Shown here: positions 24,884 through 33,758 of the stretch, one piece after another | Layout of the letters: each line of letters opens with the position of its first letter | Position numbering within the stretch: the first letter of the stretch is position 1 | Assembly (NCBI GenBank): GCA_963603365.1 | Contig: CAVCMI010000036.1 | Location: 18,064 to 82,063 of the forward strand | Reading direction: 5' to 3' | DNA from: F23-D06 sp963603365 | GTDB taxonomy: Bacteria; Bacteroidota; Bacteroidia; Bacteroidales; WCHB1-69 | Length of the DNA: 64,000 nucleotides | Position numbers and translations under genes: made by a program | Notes under the pieces: model-generated | What the model saw: only the letters and a program-made list of their open reading frames with translations | Told to the model about the DNA's origin: nothing | Databases searched by the model: none

Positions 24884-26344
24884 TTACTTGTTCTGCGACT
24901 CGTCGATATGGGCAATCACTTTGGCCAATGCTTTCTTGCCTTCGATATTTCCTTGTCTGGAAATCATGATGCGCTGGGCTTGAGGGGAACCTGCACCGTG
25001 CATGGACTCTGTCCTGTAACCGACGGCGGCAGTGCCGAGGGTCAGGTTCTCGATGAGACGGAGGATGCGCATGCGGTTTTCGGTTGAGACACTGTTGACG
25101 CCCTTGAAGTACTTCTCCACGTACTTTTTGGTTTCATCGCCGCGGAGGTCATACTGCGACGGCATCGTCACCATAAGTCCACCAGCAATATCTTCGGCGA
25201 GGCGGGCGATTTCGTAAGGCATGCGCGTCACATTCTGTTTGCAGACATTGGCGAGCAGCAGGTTGATCTGGTAGTTGCCGGCGGGCATCTTGACACCCTC
25301 GGCAGAACAGGCGATACCGCAAGCATACAATGTCTCGTTCAGGTGGGTCATCTCAATGAGTTTGTCCTTGATGTGGCTTGCTTTCTGCACACCGTTGTAT
25401 TCTGCGGCAAGCGCTGCTGCACCGATGAGCACGTCACCGACACCAACCTTGCAGCCGCCGTACGACTGGCGGTGATAGCCGGCGAAACGTTCCACCATCA
25501 TGCCGGCAAAGTCGTATTCGCCGCAAAGGAACACTCTGCTCCAAGGCACAAACACGTTGTCGAACACGACAAGAGCCTCGTGGCCGCCGAACTGCGAGTT
25601 GCCCAGGTCAATGTCAACATCGGGCTCCAGTTTGCGGGTGTCGCATGACTGGCGACCGTAGATCATAAGCACACCCTCTGCATCAGAAGGGACGGCAAAT
25701 GAAACGGCGTATTTCTTGTCCTCTTCGCGCATAGCGACTGTAGGCATGATAAGATGCTCGTGAGAGTTGACTGCGCCGGTCTGGTGAGCCTTGGCTCCGC
25801 GCACAATGATGCCGTCTTCGCGTTCTTCAACGATGTGGAGGTACATGTCGGGGTCTGCCTGCTGCGACGGGGAAAGAGAACGGTCGCCCTTGGGGTCTGT
25901 CATAGCGCCGTCAACGGTAAGGTCGTTGTCCTGAACGTATTTCAGATACTCGACAAAACGGGCATGGTATTCAGTGCCGTATTTCTTGTCAATCTCATAC
26001 GTGGTGGAATAGATGGCATTGAAAGCATCCATGCCGACGCAACGCTGGAAACATGCGGCAGTCTTCTGTCCGACCAGACGCTGCATCTTGACTTTCTTGA
26101 CCAGATCGTCAGTGCTGCCGTGGAGATGGCAGAAACGGTTGACCGTCTTGCCCGTGAGAGCTGACGTGGCTGTCATAAGATCCTTGTATTCCTCTTTTTC
26201 GGCGAGTTCGTAGGTCATGGCGACGGAGTTCAGTGACGGACGAATCATCGGGTGGTCAACTGGATTGTCAATTCTCTTTCCCATCAGGTAAACCTTCAGG
26301 TTCAATTTTCTCAAACTTTCGATGTACTCATTTTTGGTCATCAT
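24884..26344 (-). CDS. abfD: 4-hydroxybutyryl-CoA dehydratase / vinylacetyl-CoA isomerase
   Basis: AbfD converts 4-hydroxybutyryl-CoA to crotonyl-CoA by a ketyl-radical mechanism, using FAD and an oxygen-sensitive [4Fe-4S] cluster. Counted from the ATG at 26344 the protein has 486 residues. All four cluster ligands of the Clostridium enzyme are recognisable: two Cys in TAACFQRCVG (about 98 and 102), and the His and Cys of YHRQSYGGCK. The FAD/acyl-CoA-dehydrogenase-like region SRVFLCGEYDFAGMM is also present. A second ATG directly follows at 26341. The wider open frame to 26404 adds a leader without conservation. It is the first gene of the operon, with a long leader (see 26369-26393). Confidence 0.93.
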   Translation of the reverse strand: MMTKNEYIESLRKLNLKVYLMGKRIDNPVDHPMIRPSLNSVAMTYELAEKEEYKDLMTATSALTGKTVNRFCHLHGSTDDLVKKVKMQRLVGQKTAACFQRCVGMDAFNAIYSTTYEIDKKYGTEYHARFVEYLKYVQDNDLTVDGAMTDPKGDRSLSPSQQADPDMYLHIVEEREDGIIVRGAKAHQTGAVNSHEHLIMPTVAMREEDKKYAVSFAVPSDAEGVLMIYGRQSCDTRKLEPDVDIDLGNSQFGGHEALVVFDNVFVPWSRVFLCGEYDFAGMMVERFAGYHRQSYGGCKVGVGDVLIGAAALAAEYNGVQKASHIKDKLIEMTHLNETLYACGIACSAEGVKMPAGNYQINLLLANVCKQNVTRMPYEIARLAEDIAGGLMVTMPSQYDLRGDETKKYVEKYFKGVNSVSTENRMRILRLIENLTLGTAAVGYRTESMHGAGSPQAQRIMISRQGNIEGKKALAKVIAHIDESQNK

Positions 26345-26368
26345 AGCAATTAGATATTTTAAGTTTAA

Positions 26369-26393
26369 CAATAAAGCGATAAAGCGTTTATTG
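26369..26393 (-). promoter_or_regulatory. Hairpin in the abfD leader
   Basis: CAATAAA (26369-26375) pairs with TTTATTG (26387-26393), with two further inner C-G pairs, 25-50 bases before the abfD start codon. It is a weak, A/U-rich hairpin. Any regulatory role is speculative. Confidence 0.3.
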
Positions 26394-26583
26394 CTGACCG
26401 GCAATTGCTTCTGCAGCCTTGCCGTTTCCCGTCAAAGAAGGTGGCCGAATTGACCTATCCGGCATTAGTCGCCAGAAACCGGATTTCAAGTCCCGAATCA
26501 GCCCGCAAATTGCACGCAACTGCCCTTATTGTTTTTATTATCAACTCTTTAACGGCTGCAATAAACAAAGAACCTTAACGCGG

Positions 26584-26591
26584 CAAATATA
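26584..26591 (-). promoter_or_regulatory. -7 promoter box of the abfD operon
   Basis: The minus strand reads TATATTTGCCGC. It lies about 240 bases upstream of the abfD start, which gives a long 5' leader for the four-gene operon. Confidence 0.55.
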
Positions 26592-26771
26592 CATTTTTTC
26601 AATATCGATAAACGCTGAAAACGTTTTTTTTACCAATTTTCAGAAAAAAATGACCGCATCAACGACAAATGCATATCTAACACGCTTATTTTAAACATTT
26701 TGCAAACGATAAAAAAATATCTAATTGCAAGAAAAGATGCTCCGGCAAGACAATCTGCACGTTACCCGCAG

Positions 26772-26826
26772 GCAACAAATAAACGGATGCCTTTCTTCTC
26801 ATTCTGAAGCAAAAAAAGCATCCGTT
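26772..26826 (-). terminator. Intrinsic terminator after the sugar transferase gene
   Basis: AACGGATGC (26782-26790) pairs with GCATCCGTT (26818-26826). The minus strand continues with a T-rich run (TTTATTTGTTG). It lies 24 bases after the stop at 26851. Confidence 0.8.
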
Positions 26827-26850
26827 AAAAATAAACAATAAAGGGCAAAA

Positions 26851-28275
26851 TTATTTCCCGTCTTTTTTGAGCACAATCAACACTGTGTATATCAATATTT
26901 TAACATCCATTTGCAAAGACATGTTCTCGATATAGAGCAAATCCCAGCGCAAGCGTTCAATCATCTCATCCACATTCTCAGCATAACCGAACTTAACCTG
27001 CCCCCAGGAGGTGATGCCGGGTTTAATGCCTTGCAGCAGGTAATAATAGGGAGCGCGCTCAACGATTTTATCGATATAATACTGTCGTTCGGGGCGTGGC
27101 CCTACCAGCGACATGTTGCCGACAAGCACGTTAAAGAACTGCGGCGTCTCATCGAGGTGGTGTTCGCGCAGGAACTTGCCGAAAGGCGTGATGCGTGTAT
27201 CTTCGCGAGACGAGAGCCTTGGGCCGGCCGCTTCCGCATCCACATACATTGTACGGAACTTGATGATGTGGAAAGGCTTGCCGTGGCAGCCGATGCGCTC
27301 TTGCTTGTAAAAGACGGGGCCGGGCGAGGACCTTTTGACCCCAATGGCCAGAATGAGGTATAGCGGAGACAGCAGCGCCAGGGCGAACAGCGACCCCACA
27401 ATGTCTGCCGCCCGCTTTATGAACTTTTGCCAATAAGGAAGATATTCGGGCGTTATCGAAAGCATTGGCTCGTTCATTACCGAGGAGGTCTTCACCTTGC
27501 CGAAAAGCACGTCTTGCGTTTGAGGCGGAATGCTGAATGTGAGGTTCCGGTTTTCCCTTGCCAACGCAATCACCTGCTCTATGCAATGCGACTGCGTGTT
27601 CTGCATGGCTATGATGATGACCTCGACATGCTGTTCTTTCACAATGTCTGCCATTTGCCCCGTTGTGCCCAAGTACGGCAATTTGCCGTCAAGCCGGTCG
27701 TTTTTTGTCCCTGCTTCGTCTGACACATAACCTAACAGGAAATAGCCGGGCTTAGGGTGTTGGCGTATGATGCTTTCGTATGTTTGCAGTGCCTTGTCGT
27801 CATTGCCAAACAGTATGGTGTTGTATCCGATTGCGCCACGGTGTATTTTCCGGTTTACACATGTGGTGATGAAGACGCGCGGAATATAGGTTGACAGGAA
27901 TTGCACAATGAAAAGGCACAGCAGGTATTTCACATAGTCGTACGGTCCGGTGACGATGTCGTCGAATATAAAGACGAAAAAGAAGACGAGAGACCCGAAC
28001 AGCGTTATTGTGAAGGTGGTGAACAGTTCGTTGAGGCGCGATTTGCCGTAGATTCTATTGTAATAGCCTGTAAAAGCATGCAAGAACACCCAATAGAGCG
28101 GACAGAGGAATATCCCGGCGATGGCTTTGGGGTCGTTGAAGAATGTGGTTGAAAATTCGCCGCATATCAATTGTTCGCCTAAATGTTTGCGGTAGCAGTA
28201 TAATGCAATCCACGCAATGACGGCAGCGAGAATGTCAAAAAAGAGATATAAAACAGTAAGCCTGGTCTTGTTCAT
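26851..28275 (-). CDS. Polyprenyl-phosphate sugar phosphotransferase
   Basis: This is a WbaP/WcaJ-type initiating enzyme of surface polysaccharide synthesis, which places a sugar-1-phosphate on undecaprenyl phosphate. It has 474 residues. Four or so N-terminal transmembrane segments (about 1-125) are followed by a Rossmann-like CoA-binding domain (about 145-260). The C-terminal sugar-transferase domain is anchored by a membrane helix (IVGSLFALALLSPLYLILAIGV). The catalytic-domain motifs are PVFYKQERIG, FHIIKFRTM, DETPQFFNVL and SLVGPRPER. Sugar specificity (glucose or galactose) is unknown. In T9SS bacteria such an enzyme can start A-LPS synthesis, but that is inference here. The lipoprotein gene lies 7 bases upstream. 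Confidence 0.9.
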   Translation of the reverse strand: MNKTRLTVLYLFFDILAAVIAWIALYCYRKHLGEQLICGEFSTTFFNDPKAIAGIFLCPLYWVFLHAFTGYYNRIYGKSRLNELFTTFTITLFGSLVFFFVFIFDDIVTGPYDYVKYLLCLFIVQFLSTYIPRVFITTCVNRKIHRGAIGYNTILFGNDDKALQTYESIIRQHPKPGYFLLGYVSDEAGTKNDRLDGKLPYLGTTGQMADIVKEQHVEVIIIAMQNTQSHCIEQVIALARENRNLTFSIPPQTQDVLFGKVKTSSVMNEPMLSITPEYLPYWQKFIKRAADIVGSLFALALLSPLYLILAIGVKRSSPGPVFYKQERIGCHGKPFHIIKFRTMYVDAEAAGPRLSSREDTRITPFGKFLREHHLDETPQFFNVLVGNMSLVGPRPERQYYIDKIVERAPYYYLLQGIKPGITSWGQVKFGYAENVDEMIERLRWDLLYIENMSLQMDVKILIYTVLIVLKKDGK

Positions 28276-28282
28276 GCAGAGA

Positions 28283-29215
28283 TCATACGCTGGGTTCGTA
28301 AATGACTTTTATGTTGTCGATGAAAAAACGGGTGTCTTTTCCTTTGTCACCTACACCCGTGAGCACTATACGGCCGATGGCATTGGTATAGGAATAGTTA
28401 TGGTTGTTGCTGATAACATTCCCGAGGTACATGTACACCGTTTTCCATTCGCCGTCGGTGGCATAAACGCCGCCCACTTGCTCTACCTTGTTTGAGTAGG
28501 TGGCTGTGGAGAGTTTGAATCCCACATCAATGCTGGCTTCCGTCTTGTAGGTCATTTCAAGATACACATAATAATTGGTGGCCGGAATGGTGATGTCGGT
28601 AGATATGACATCGAAGCTCAGCCCGTTTGCGTCATTCAGAGTGATCATCCCGGCCGTTATTCCGTCTTCCACGACCGGCGCGAAAGTGAGGTGGTTTGTG
28701 GCCGTGTCGTTTGGCGAAAAGGACGAACTGTTGGAGAACGTTTCAAGGAACGGGATTTTGGCATAAGAACTGTATTTGTAGGTGGGCGGATTGTCGGAGA
28801 CGTCATAGGTCTGCCCGGGCTTAAGCAATACTTTCTGTTTTAGTACATTGAAGAAAGGATAGCCCTGCACGGTGCGCGCCATGCCGGAATGGTTGAACGC
28901 AGGAAGCAGGATAAGCGATGCCGAGTCGACGCCATTCATGTCAAGGACGGGCACTTTGCAAGGCACTTTCCAGCATCCGAGGTTGTTTCCGTTCACATAG
29001 ACGTTAACATGGGTGAAATTATGCTGCTGAAAAGCGCTCAACTGCTCTTCGTCGTAATTCAGTTCGTGGTCTGCATTGAAGGTGCTGACGTCAACGCAGT
29101 TGTTGATGTCTTCATAATTGACCTGTATGTATGCAGGTGTGAGATCCGGCTGTTTGCACGAAGAGACGGCAAAGACGAGGAATGCCAGCAGAGATGCGAT
29201 TGTTTTATGCCCCAT
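28283..29215 (-). CDS. Exported lipoprotein of unknown function
   Basis: This is a 310-residue protein with a lipoprotein signal peptide (IASLLAFLVFAVSSC, lipid-bearing Cys20). The mature part is beta-rich, with many Asn, Thr and aromatic residues. The C-terminal half (about 160-305) resembles a jelly-roll carbohydrate-binding-like fold: FDVISTDITIPATNYYVYLEM, a TDGEWKTVYMYLGN strand and an ending DTRFFIDNIKVIYE. I cannot name a family with confidence. It lies 7 bases upstream of the sugar transferase and is probably co-transcribed with it, so a cell-surface or polysaccharide-related role is a reasonable guess only. Confidence 0.7.
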   Translation of the reverse strand: MGHKTIASLLAFLVFAVSSCKQPDLTPAYIQVNYEDINNCVDVSTFNADHELNYDEEQLSAFQQHNFTHVNVYVNGNNLGCWKVPCKVPVLDMNGVDSASLILLPAFNHSGMARTVQGYPFFNVLKQKVLLKPGQTYDVSDNPPTYKYSSYAKIPFLETFSNSSSFSPNDTATNHLTFAPVVEDGITAGMITLNDANGLSFDVISTDITIPATNYYVYLEMTYKTEASIDVGFKLSTATYSNKVEQVGGVYATDGEWKTVYMYLGNVISNNHNYSYTNAIGRIVLTGVGDKGKDTRFFIDNIKVIYEPSV

Positions 29216-29296
29216 AAAAAATGATTTGTTTACGTTAACGCAAAAAAGGGTGTATTATTGCTGTTTGGAACAACGGACAGAGTCTGTAGTTTTCAA

Positions 29297-29354
29297 CAAA
29301 AAAATGCAGGCAGCAGTGCCTTCCGCTCCTTAGCCGAAGTTCCTTCTGCCTGCA
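29297..29354 (-). terminator. Intrinsic terminator after arcC-arcB
   Basis: TGCAGGCAG (29305-29313) pairs with CTGCCTGCA (29346-29354), and the minus strand continues with a run of seven T (29298-29304). It lies 26 bases after the ornithine carbamoyltransferase stop. Confidence 0.85.
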
Positions 29355-29380
29355 ATGGGTCCGGGGTTGCCGGTGTGCTT

Positions 29381-30382
29381 TTAGTCGCCCAGCGTGGCAA
29401 CCATGACGGCCTTGATTGTATGCATACGGTTTTCGGCTTCGTCGAAAACGATAGAGTTCTCGGATTCGAAGACATCTTCTGTAACCTCGATGCCGTCAAG
29501 CCCGAATTGCTTGTTCACATCGCGGCCCACCTGGGTCTCCAGGTTGTGGTATGCCGGCAGGCAGTGCATGAATTTGCATTTGGGGTTGCCTGTCATTTCC
29601 ATCATGGCCTTGTTCACCTGATAAGGTTTGAGCAGGTTGATGCGTTCGGCCCACACTTCAGCGGGTTCGCCCATAGAAACCCACACGTCCGTATAGAGGA
29701 AGTCACAACCTTGCACGCCCTTCTTCACATCGTCGGTCACGGTTACGGTTGCGCCGGTTTCTTTAGCGATCTCCATGCAAGTGTCAATCAGTTTCTTGTC
29801 CGGCTGCAGTGCCTTGGGGGCAACGATGCGGACATCCATGCCCATTTTGGCGCCGCCAACCATCAAAGAGTTGCCCATGTTGTAACGGGCGTCTCCGAGG
29901 TAGGCGTAAGAGACCTTGTTAAGGGGTTTGTCCACATGCTCGCTCATCGTCAGGAAGTCGGCGAGAATCTGTGTCGGGTGGAACTCGTTGGTCAATCCGT
30001 TCCATACGGGCACGCCGGCGAATTTGGCCAGTTCTTCGACCGTATCTTGCTTAAATCCGCGGTATTCGATGCCGTCGAACATGCGTCCGAGCACGCGGGC
30101 CGTGTCAGCCATTGATTCCTTGATGCCGATTTGAGAGCCTGAAGGCCCGAGGTAAGTGACATGTGCGCCTTGGTCGTAAGCGGCAACCTCGAATGCGCAA
30201 CGGGTACGGGTTGAGGTTTTCTCGAAGATCAGCGCGATGTTCTTGCCTTTGAGGCGGGGCTGTTCGGTGCCGGCATATTTGGCACGTTTGAGGTCGCGGG
30301 CCAAGTCCAACATATATTGGATTTCTTTCGGGGTGAAATCCAGCAGTTTCAAAAAGTTCCTGTTTCTTAAATTGAATGCCAT
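29381..30382 (-). CDS. arcB: Ornithine carbamoyltransferase, probably catabolic
   Basis: The enzyme interconverts carbamoyl phosphate + ornithine with citrulline + phosphate. It has 333 residues. The carbamoyl-phosphate site STRTR lies at 57-61, NEFHPTQ and HCLPAYHN are present, and the SMG loop (VWVSMGEP) is the signature of true ornithine enzymes. Bacteroidetes arginine synthesis is known to use N-succinyl- or N-acetylornithine variants that lack this loop. With that and the adjacent carbamate kinase, a catabolic role (citrulline to ornithine + carbamoyl phosphate) is likely. It lies 36 bases downstream of arcC. Confidence 0.9.
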   Translation of the reverse strand: MAFNLRNRNFLKLLDFTPKEIQYMLDLARDLKRAKYAGTEQPRLKGKNIALIFEKTSTRTRCAFEVAAYDQGAHVTYLGPSGSQIGIKESMADTARVLGRMFDGIEYRGFKQDTVEELAKFAGVPVWNGLTNEFHPTQILADFLTMSEHVDKPLNKVSYAYLGDARYNMGNSLMVGGAKMGMDVRIVAPKALQPDKKLIDTCMEIAKETGATVTVTDDVKKGVQGCDFLYTDVWVSMGEPAEVWAERINLLKPYQVNKAMMEMTGNPKCKFMHCLPAYHNLETQVGRDVNKQFGLDGIEVTEDVFESENSIVFDEAENRMHTIKAVMVATLGD

Positions 30383-30418
30383 AATTGTATTATTTAATTG
30401 TTAATGATTAAGTATCGT

Positions 30419-31360
30419 TTACTTTACGATGCGTGTGCCGCATTGCGGGTCGCCAAGTTTGCCGGCCTCCGTGATGATGCATGTATTCCCGGTCTGTTCA
30501 ACGAACATGATGGCCGCACGTATTTTCGGCGCCATGGAGCCTTCTGTGAACTGTCCCTCCAGCAGGTACTGTTTGGCTTGAGCAACTGTAATGGTATCAA
30601 GCGCTTTCTCGTCAGGTTTCCTGAAATTCACGTACACTTTCGGCACATCCGTCAAGATATAGAACTCATCGGCCTGGATCTGAATGGCCGTGATAGCGGT
30701 TGCCAGATCCTTGTCGATGACCGCCTCGACACCTTTGAGGTAGCCGTCCTTCAAGGCTACGGGGATGCCGCCGCCGCCGACGGCAATGACAACGATGCCC
30801 TCTTCAGCGAGCCTGCGCAGCAGTTTGATGTTCTGGATACGCAAGGGTTTTGGCGAAGCAACCACCTTCCTCCAGCCGTTTCCTTTGGGGTCTTCTCTGT
30901 AGATGTCGCCGGTGGCTTTATGATACTGTTCGGCTTCTTCTTTCGTGCAGTATGGACCCACGGGCTTGGTCGGGTTTTGGAACAGCGGGTCATTGGCGTC
31001 CACCTCCACATGGGTAAGCAACGTCACGGTATCGCGGTCCCAGCCCTCCTCGGCGAAGATGTGCCGGAGCCCCTCTTCAATCAAAGCGCCTATTGAGCCT
31101 TGCGTCTCTGCCACACAGAAATTGAGCGGCATCTGTTCTACGTCATACATAGCCTTTCCGGCCTTGTGCTGGAGCATCACGTTGCCCACTTGAGGTCCGT
31201 TTCCATGTCCGATGACCATCTTGTAGCCAGACTTGAGCATAGGCATCAGGCAGCGGCAAGTTTCGGTCACATTTTCAATCTGTTCATTATAAGAGCCTTT
31301 TTGATGGCTTTTCAACAAAGCATTGCCGCCAAAGGCAATAACGGCGAGTTTTTGCATCAT
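30419..31360 (-). CDS. arcC: Carbamate kinase
   Basis: The enzyme makes ATP from carbamoyl phosphate and ADP, the energy step of arginine or agmatine fermentation. It has 313 residues and an amino-acid-kinase fold. Conserved parts are VIAFGGNALL, MVIGHGNGPQVGN, CVAETQGSIGALIEEGL, VIAVGGGGIPVA and the C-terminal FTEGSMAPKIRAA. It is upstream of the ornithine carbamoyltransferase, so the order is arcC-arcB. No arginine deiminase gene is in the window. Confidence 0.95.
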   Translation of the reverse strand: MMQKLAVIAFGGNALLKSHQKGSYNEQIENVTETCRCLMPMLKSGYKMVIGHGNGPQVGNVMLQHKAGKAMYDVEQMPLNFCVAETQGSIGALIEEGLRHIFAEEGWDRDTVTLLTHVEVDANDPLFQNPTKPVGPYCTKEEAEQYHKATGDIYREDPKGNGWRKVVASPKPLRIQNIKLLRRLAEEGIVVIAVGGGGIPVALKDGYLKGVEAVIDKDLATAITAIQIQADEFYILTDVPKVYVNFRKPDEKALDTITVAQAKQYLLEGQFTEGSMAPKIRAAIMFVEQTGNTCIITEAGKLGDPQCGTRIVK

Positions 31361-31434
31361 ATAAATAAATGTTTGTATCGGTTATTTTAAAGATAAAAAA
31401 GCCGGTATCTGAAAAATGGATGTTATGTTTGTTC

Positions 31435-33492
31435 TTACCAGATTTTGGCGCGTTTTTCCGGGGCAAGCCACATCGGTTCACCCTCTTTGATGTCGAAAGC
31501 CTTGTAGAAAGCGTCGATATGGGGCAGTGTGCCGTTTACCCGCCAGCGTCCCAACGAGTGGGGGTCCTCTTTCGTGCGGCGGAGGATTTCCTCCGGGCGG
31601 ATATTGGCAGCCCACACGTTAGCGTATGCCAAGAAAAACCGCTGGTCTGGGGTGAAGCCGTCCATTTTCTCCTTGATGCTGCTGCCTTGCATGGCTTTCT
31701 GCATTGCGGTGTATGACACGTTCAGGCCTCCGTTGTCGGCAATGTTCTCTCCCAAAGTAAAGGAACCGTTGGCCTGCACGCCGGGAGCCACCTCGATGGC
31801 GTTGAAATGGTCAACCAGCACTTGGGCGCGTTCCGTGAAGGCTTCCGCATCGGCCTCTGTCCACCAGTCGGCCAGATTTCCTTTGAGGTCATAGTTCCTG
31901 CCCTGGTCATCGAAGCCGTGCGTCATCTCATGGCCGATCACAACACCGATGGCGCCATAGTTGGCGGCATCGTCGGCATTCATGTCGAAGAACGGCGGTT
32001 GCAGGATGCCGGCCGGGAAGCAGATTTCGTTAGTGGTGGGGTCATAGTAGGCGTTCACCGTCTGCGGGGTCATCTGCCATTCGTCAGGATCAACGGGCTT
32101 GTCGATCTTGGAAAGGGCGTATGCCATCTCAAAGCGGCGGGCACGGACGATATTGGCATAGTAACTGTCTTTTTGTATGTCCAATGCAGAATAGTCTCTC
32201 CACTTGTCCGGGTAGCCGATCTTTATTCTGAAAGCGTTGAGTTTTTCGATGGCGGCTTTTTGCGTCTGGGCGGTCATCCATGTTGAACTTTTTATCCTTT
32301 CGCCGAGCGCCCACTGCAGGTTGCGCACCAACTGGTTCATACGTGCCTTGGCCTCTTCCGGGAAATACTGCTTTACATACATCTGCCCGAGGGCTTCACC
32401 CAGGCAGCCGTCAATGGTGTTCACCACCCTTTTCCAACGCGCGCTGTTCTCCACCCTGCCCGACAATGTCTTGCCGTAGAACCGGAAGTCAGCATCTACA
32501 AAGCGGCTGCTCAGATACGGAGCTGCTGCATTGACAACATTCCAGGCCAGATAGGCCTTTATGACTTCCATATCCGCAACGGCAATCAGGTTGCTCACTG
32601 CCTTGAAGTAGTCAGGCTGCCCCACATTGACCGTAGTGGGATTCACGCCCAAGGTTTTAAGGTAAAGCGTGATGTCTATTGCCGGCACTGTCGTCTGAAA
32701 TTCGGCGGGCGTGCATTTATGGATTGTCTTGTAAGGGTCACGCATCGTAGTCTTGTCCATCGAAGCAAGCGCCAACTGCGTTTCCAGGGCGAGCACACGT
32801 TCGGCCATCTCTGCTTCGCGGCCCGCAAAGCCGGCCAAAGCGCTGTAGCCGGACATGTTGAACATTTCAGCCATCAGTTTCACGTACTCTTTCCTGATAG
32901 GTTGTTGCTCGTCTTCAAGGTAATAGTCGCGGTCGCCTATGCCGAGGCCGCCTTGCCAGAAATAGCCCATCGTCATAGTGCTGTTGTCCGGGTCTGCCGA
33001 GCCGAAGAATCCGAAAAACGGGGAGCAGCCCTCCAGCATCATGTCTGCAAGTTTACGGGAAAGCCCTTCACGCTGCAACGAAGCGATAGACTTGAGTTCA
33101 GGCTGAATGGGCGCGGCGTCATGTTTTTCAATGGCAACGGTATCCATGCCGACGAGGTAAAGGTCTCCCACTTTCTGTTCCACCGTTCCGGCAGCGTGCT
33201 TCTTGGCCGACAATGCTGTCACGAGTTCTTTAAGCTGTTTCTGGTTGTTCTCCGCCAACTGGTCGAAACTGCCGTATCTGGCATATTCCGCAGGGAGCGG
33301 ATTGTTCTTCATCCATCCGCCGCAGGCATATTGGTAAAAGTCGGCAGAAGGCTTAACAGAAAGGTCTAAATTTGTCATTTCAACTCCAGATTTTGATTTT
33401 TTTGATTTTGGTTTGCCCGGCATCACCTTGGAAGAGGTGAGCAGAAAAAAGCAGAACAGAGGCAACACAGCCAAAATGCAAATTCTTTTCAT
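31435..33492 (-). CDS. pepO: M13-family zinc metallopeptidase (PepO-like)
   Basis: This neprilysin-like endopeptidase cleaves oligopeptides. It has 685 residues with an N-terminal signal (ILAVLPLFCFFLLTSSK), so it is exported to the envelope. The zinc motif HEMTH has His521, Glu522 and His525. The third ligand region ENIADNGGL and the substrate motif NAYYDP are present. The C-terminus ends in the near-invariant CxxW replaced by AKIW, so the usual Cys is absent. Helix-rich domain I starts after a basic linker (KPKSKKSKSG). The gene is monocistronic with its own promoter box. Confidence 0.94.
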   Translation of the reverse strand: MKRICILAVLPLFCFFLLTSSKVMPGKPKSKKSKSGVEMTNLDLSVKPSADFYQYACGGWMKNNPLPAEYARYGSFDQLAENNQKQLKELVTALSAKKHAAGTVEQKVGDLYLVGMDTVAIEKHDAAPIQPELKSIASLQREGLSRKLADMMLEGCSPFFGFFGSADPDNSTMTMGYFWQGGLGIGDRDYYLEDEQQPIRKEYVKLMAEMFNMSGYSALAGFAGREAEMAERVLALETQLALASMDKTTMRDPYKTIHKCTPAEFQTTVPAIDITLYLKTLGVNPTTVNVGQPDYFKAVSNLIAVADMEVIKAYLAWNVVNAAAPYLSSRFVDADFRFYGKTLSGRVENSARWKRVVNTIDGCLGEALGQMYVKQYFPEEAKARMNQLVRNLQWALGERIKSSTWMTAQTQKAAIEKLNAFRIKIGYPDKWRDYSALDIQKDSYYANIVRARRFEMAYALSKIDKPVDPDEWQMTPQTVNAYYDPTTNEICFPAGILQPPFFDMNADDAANYGAIGVVIGHEMTHGFDDQGRNYDLKGNLADWWTEADAEAFTERAQVLVDHFNAIEVAPGVQANGSFTLGENIADNGGLNVSYTAMQKAMQGSSIKEKMDGFTPDQRFFLAYANVWAANIRPEEILRRTKEDPHSLGRWRVNGTLPHIDAFYKAFDIKEGEPMWLAPEKRAKIW

Positions 33493-33556
33493 ATCTTACA
33501 ATAATATTGACAATCAGTAAATTAAAACAAAAAACACCCCTTACAGAGGGGGAGCG

Positions 33557-33564
33557 CAAATATA
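33557..33564 (-). promoter_or_regulatory. -7 promoter box of pepO
   Basis: The minus strand reads TATATTTGCGC, about 65 bases upstream of the pepO ATG. Confidence 0.5.
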
Positions 33565-33707
33565 CATTATTTTCATTACATCGACAAAAACGCACGCGGC
33601 GTGAGGAAATATCATCTGATGAATAAGGACAACGACAGATTAAGGCTGCAATCTCACCATGACAGCACAGGACGCATTTCGAGAATAACCTTATGCGAGA
33701 TATTTGC

Positions 33708-33715
33708 TATCTTTG
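33708..33715 (+). promoter_or_regulatory. -7 promoter box of rfbA
   Basis: TATCTTTGCGCC lies 43 bases upstream of the ATG at 33759, and it rules out the earlier in-frame start at 33693. Confidence 0.6.
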
Positions 33716-33758
33716 CGCCACAATTATAAGGTTGTTGAAAACCCTAACAAAAAGAAAT

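Larger units (their letters stand above)
26405..26850. other. 446-base intergenic region
   Basis: No gene is supported here. A 91-codon plus-strand frame (26419-26694) has a random-looking composition and no start signals. The region holds the abfD promoter box, most of the abfD leader, and the terminator of the sugar transferase gene, and is clearly AT-richer around 26580-26760. Confidence 0.7.

Noticed and set aside
23850..24983. 377-codon plus frame across the CoA-transferase and abfD
   Set aside because: It runs against two well-supported operon genes and has no start signal or motif.
26419..26694. 91-codon plus frame in the abfD upstream region
   Set aside because: No conserved sequence, no start signals, and it overlaps the abfD promoter.
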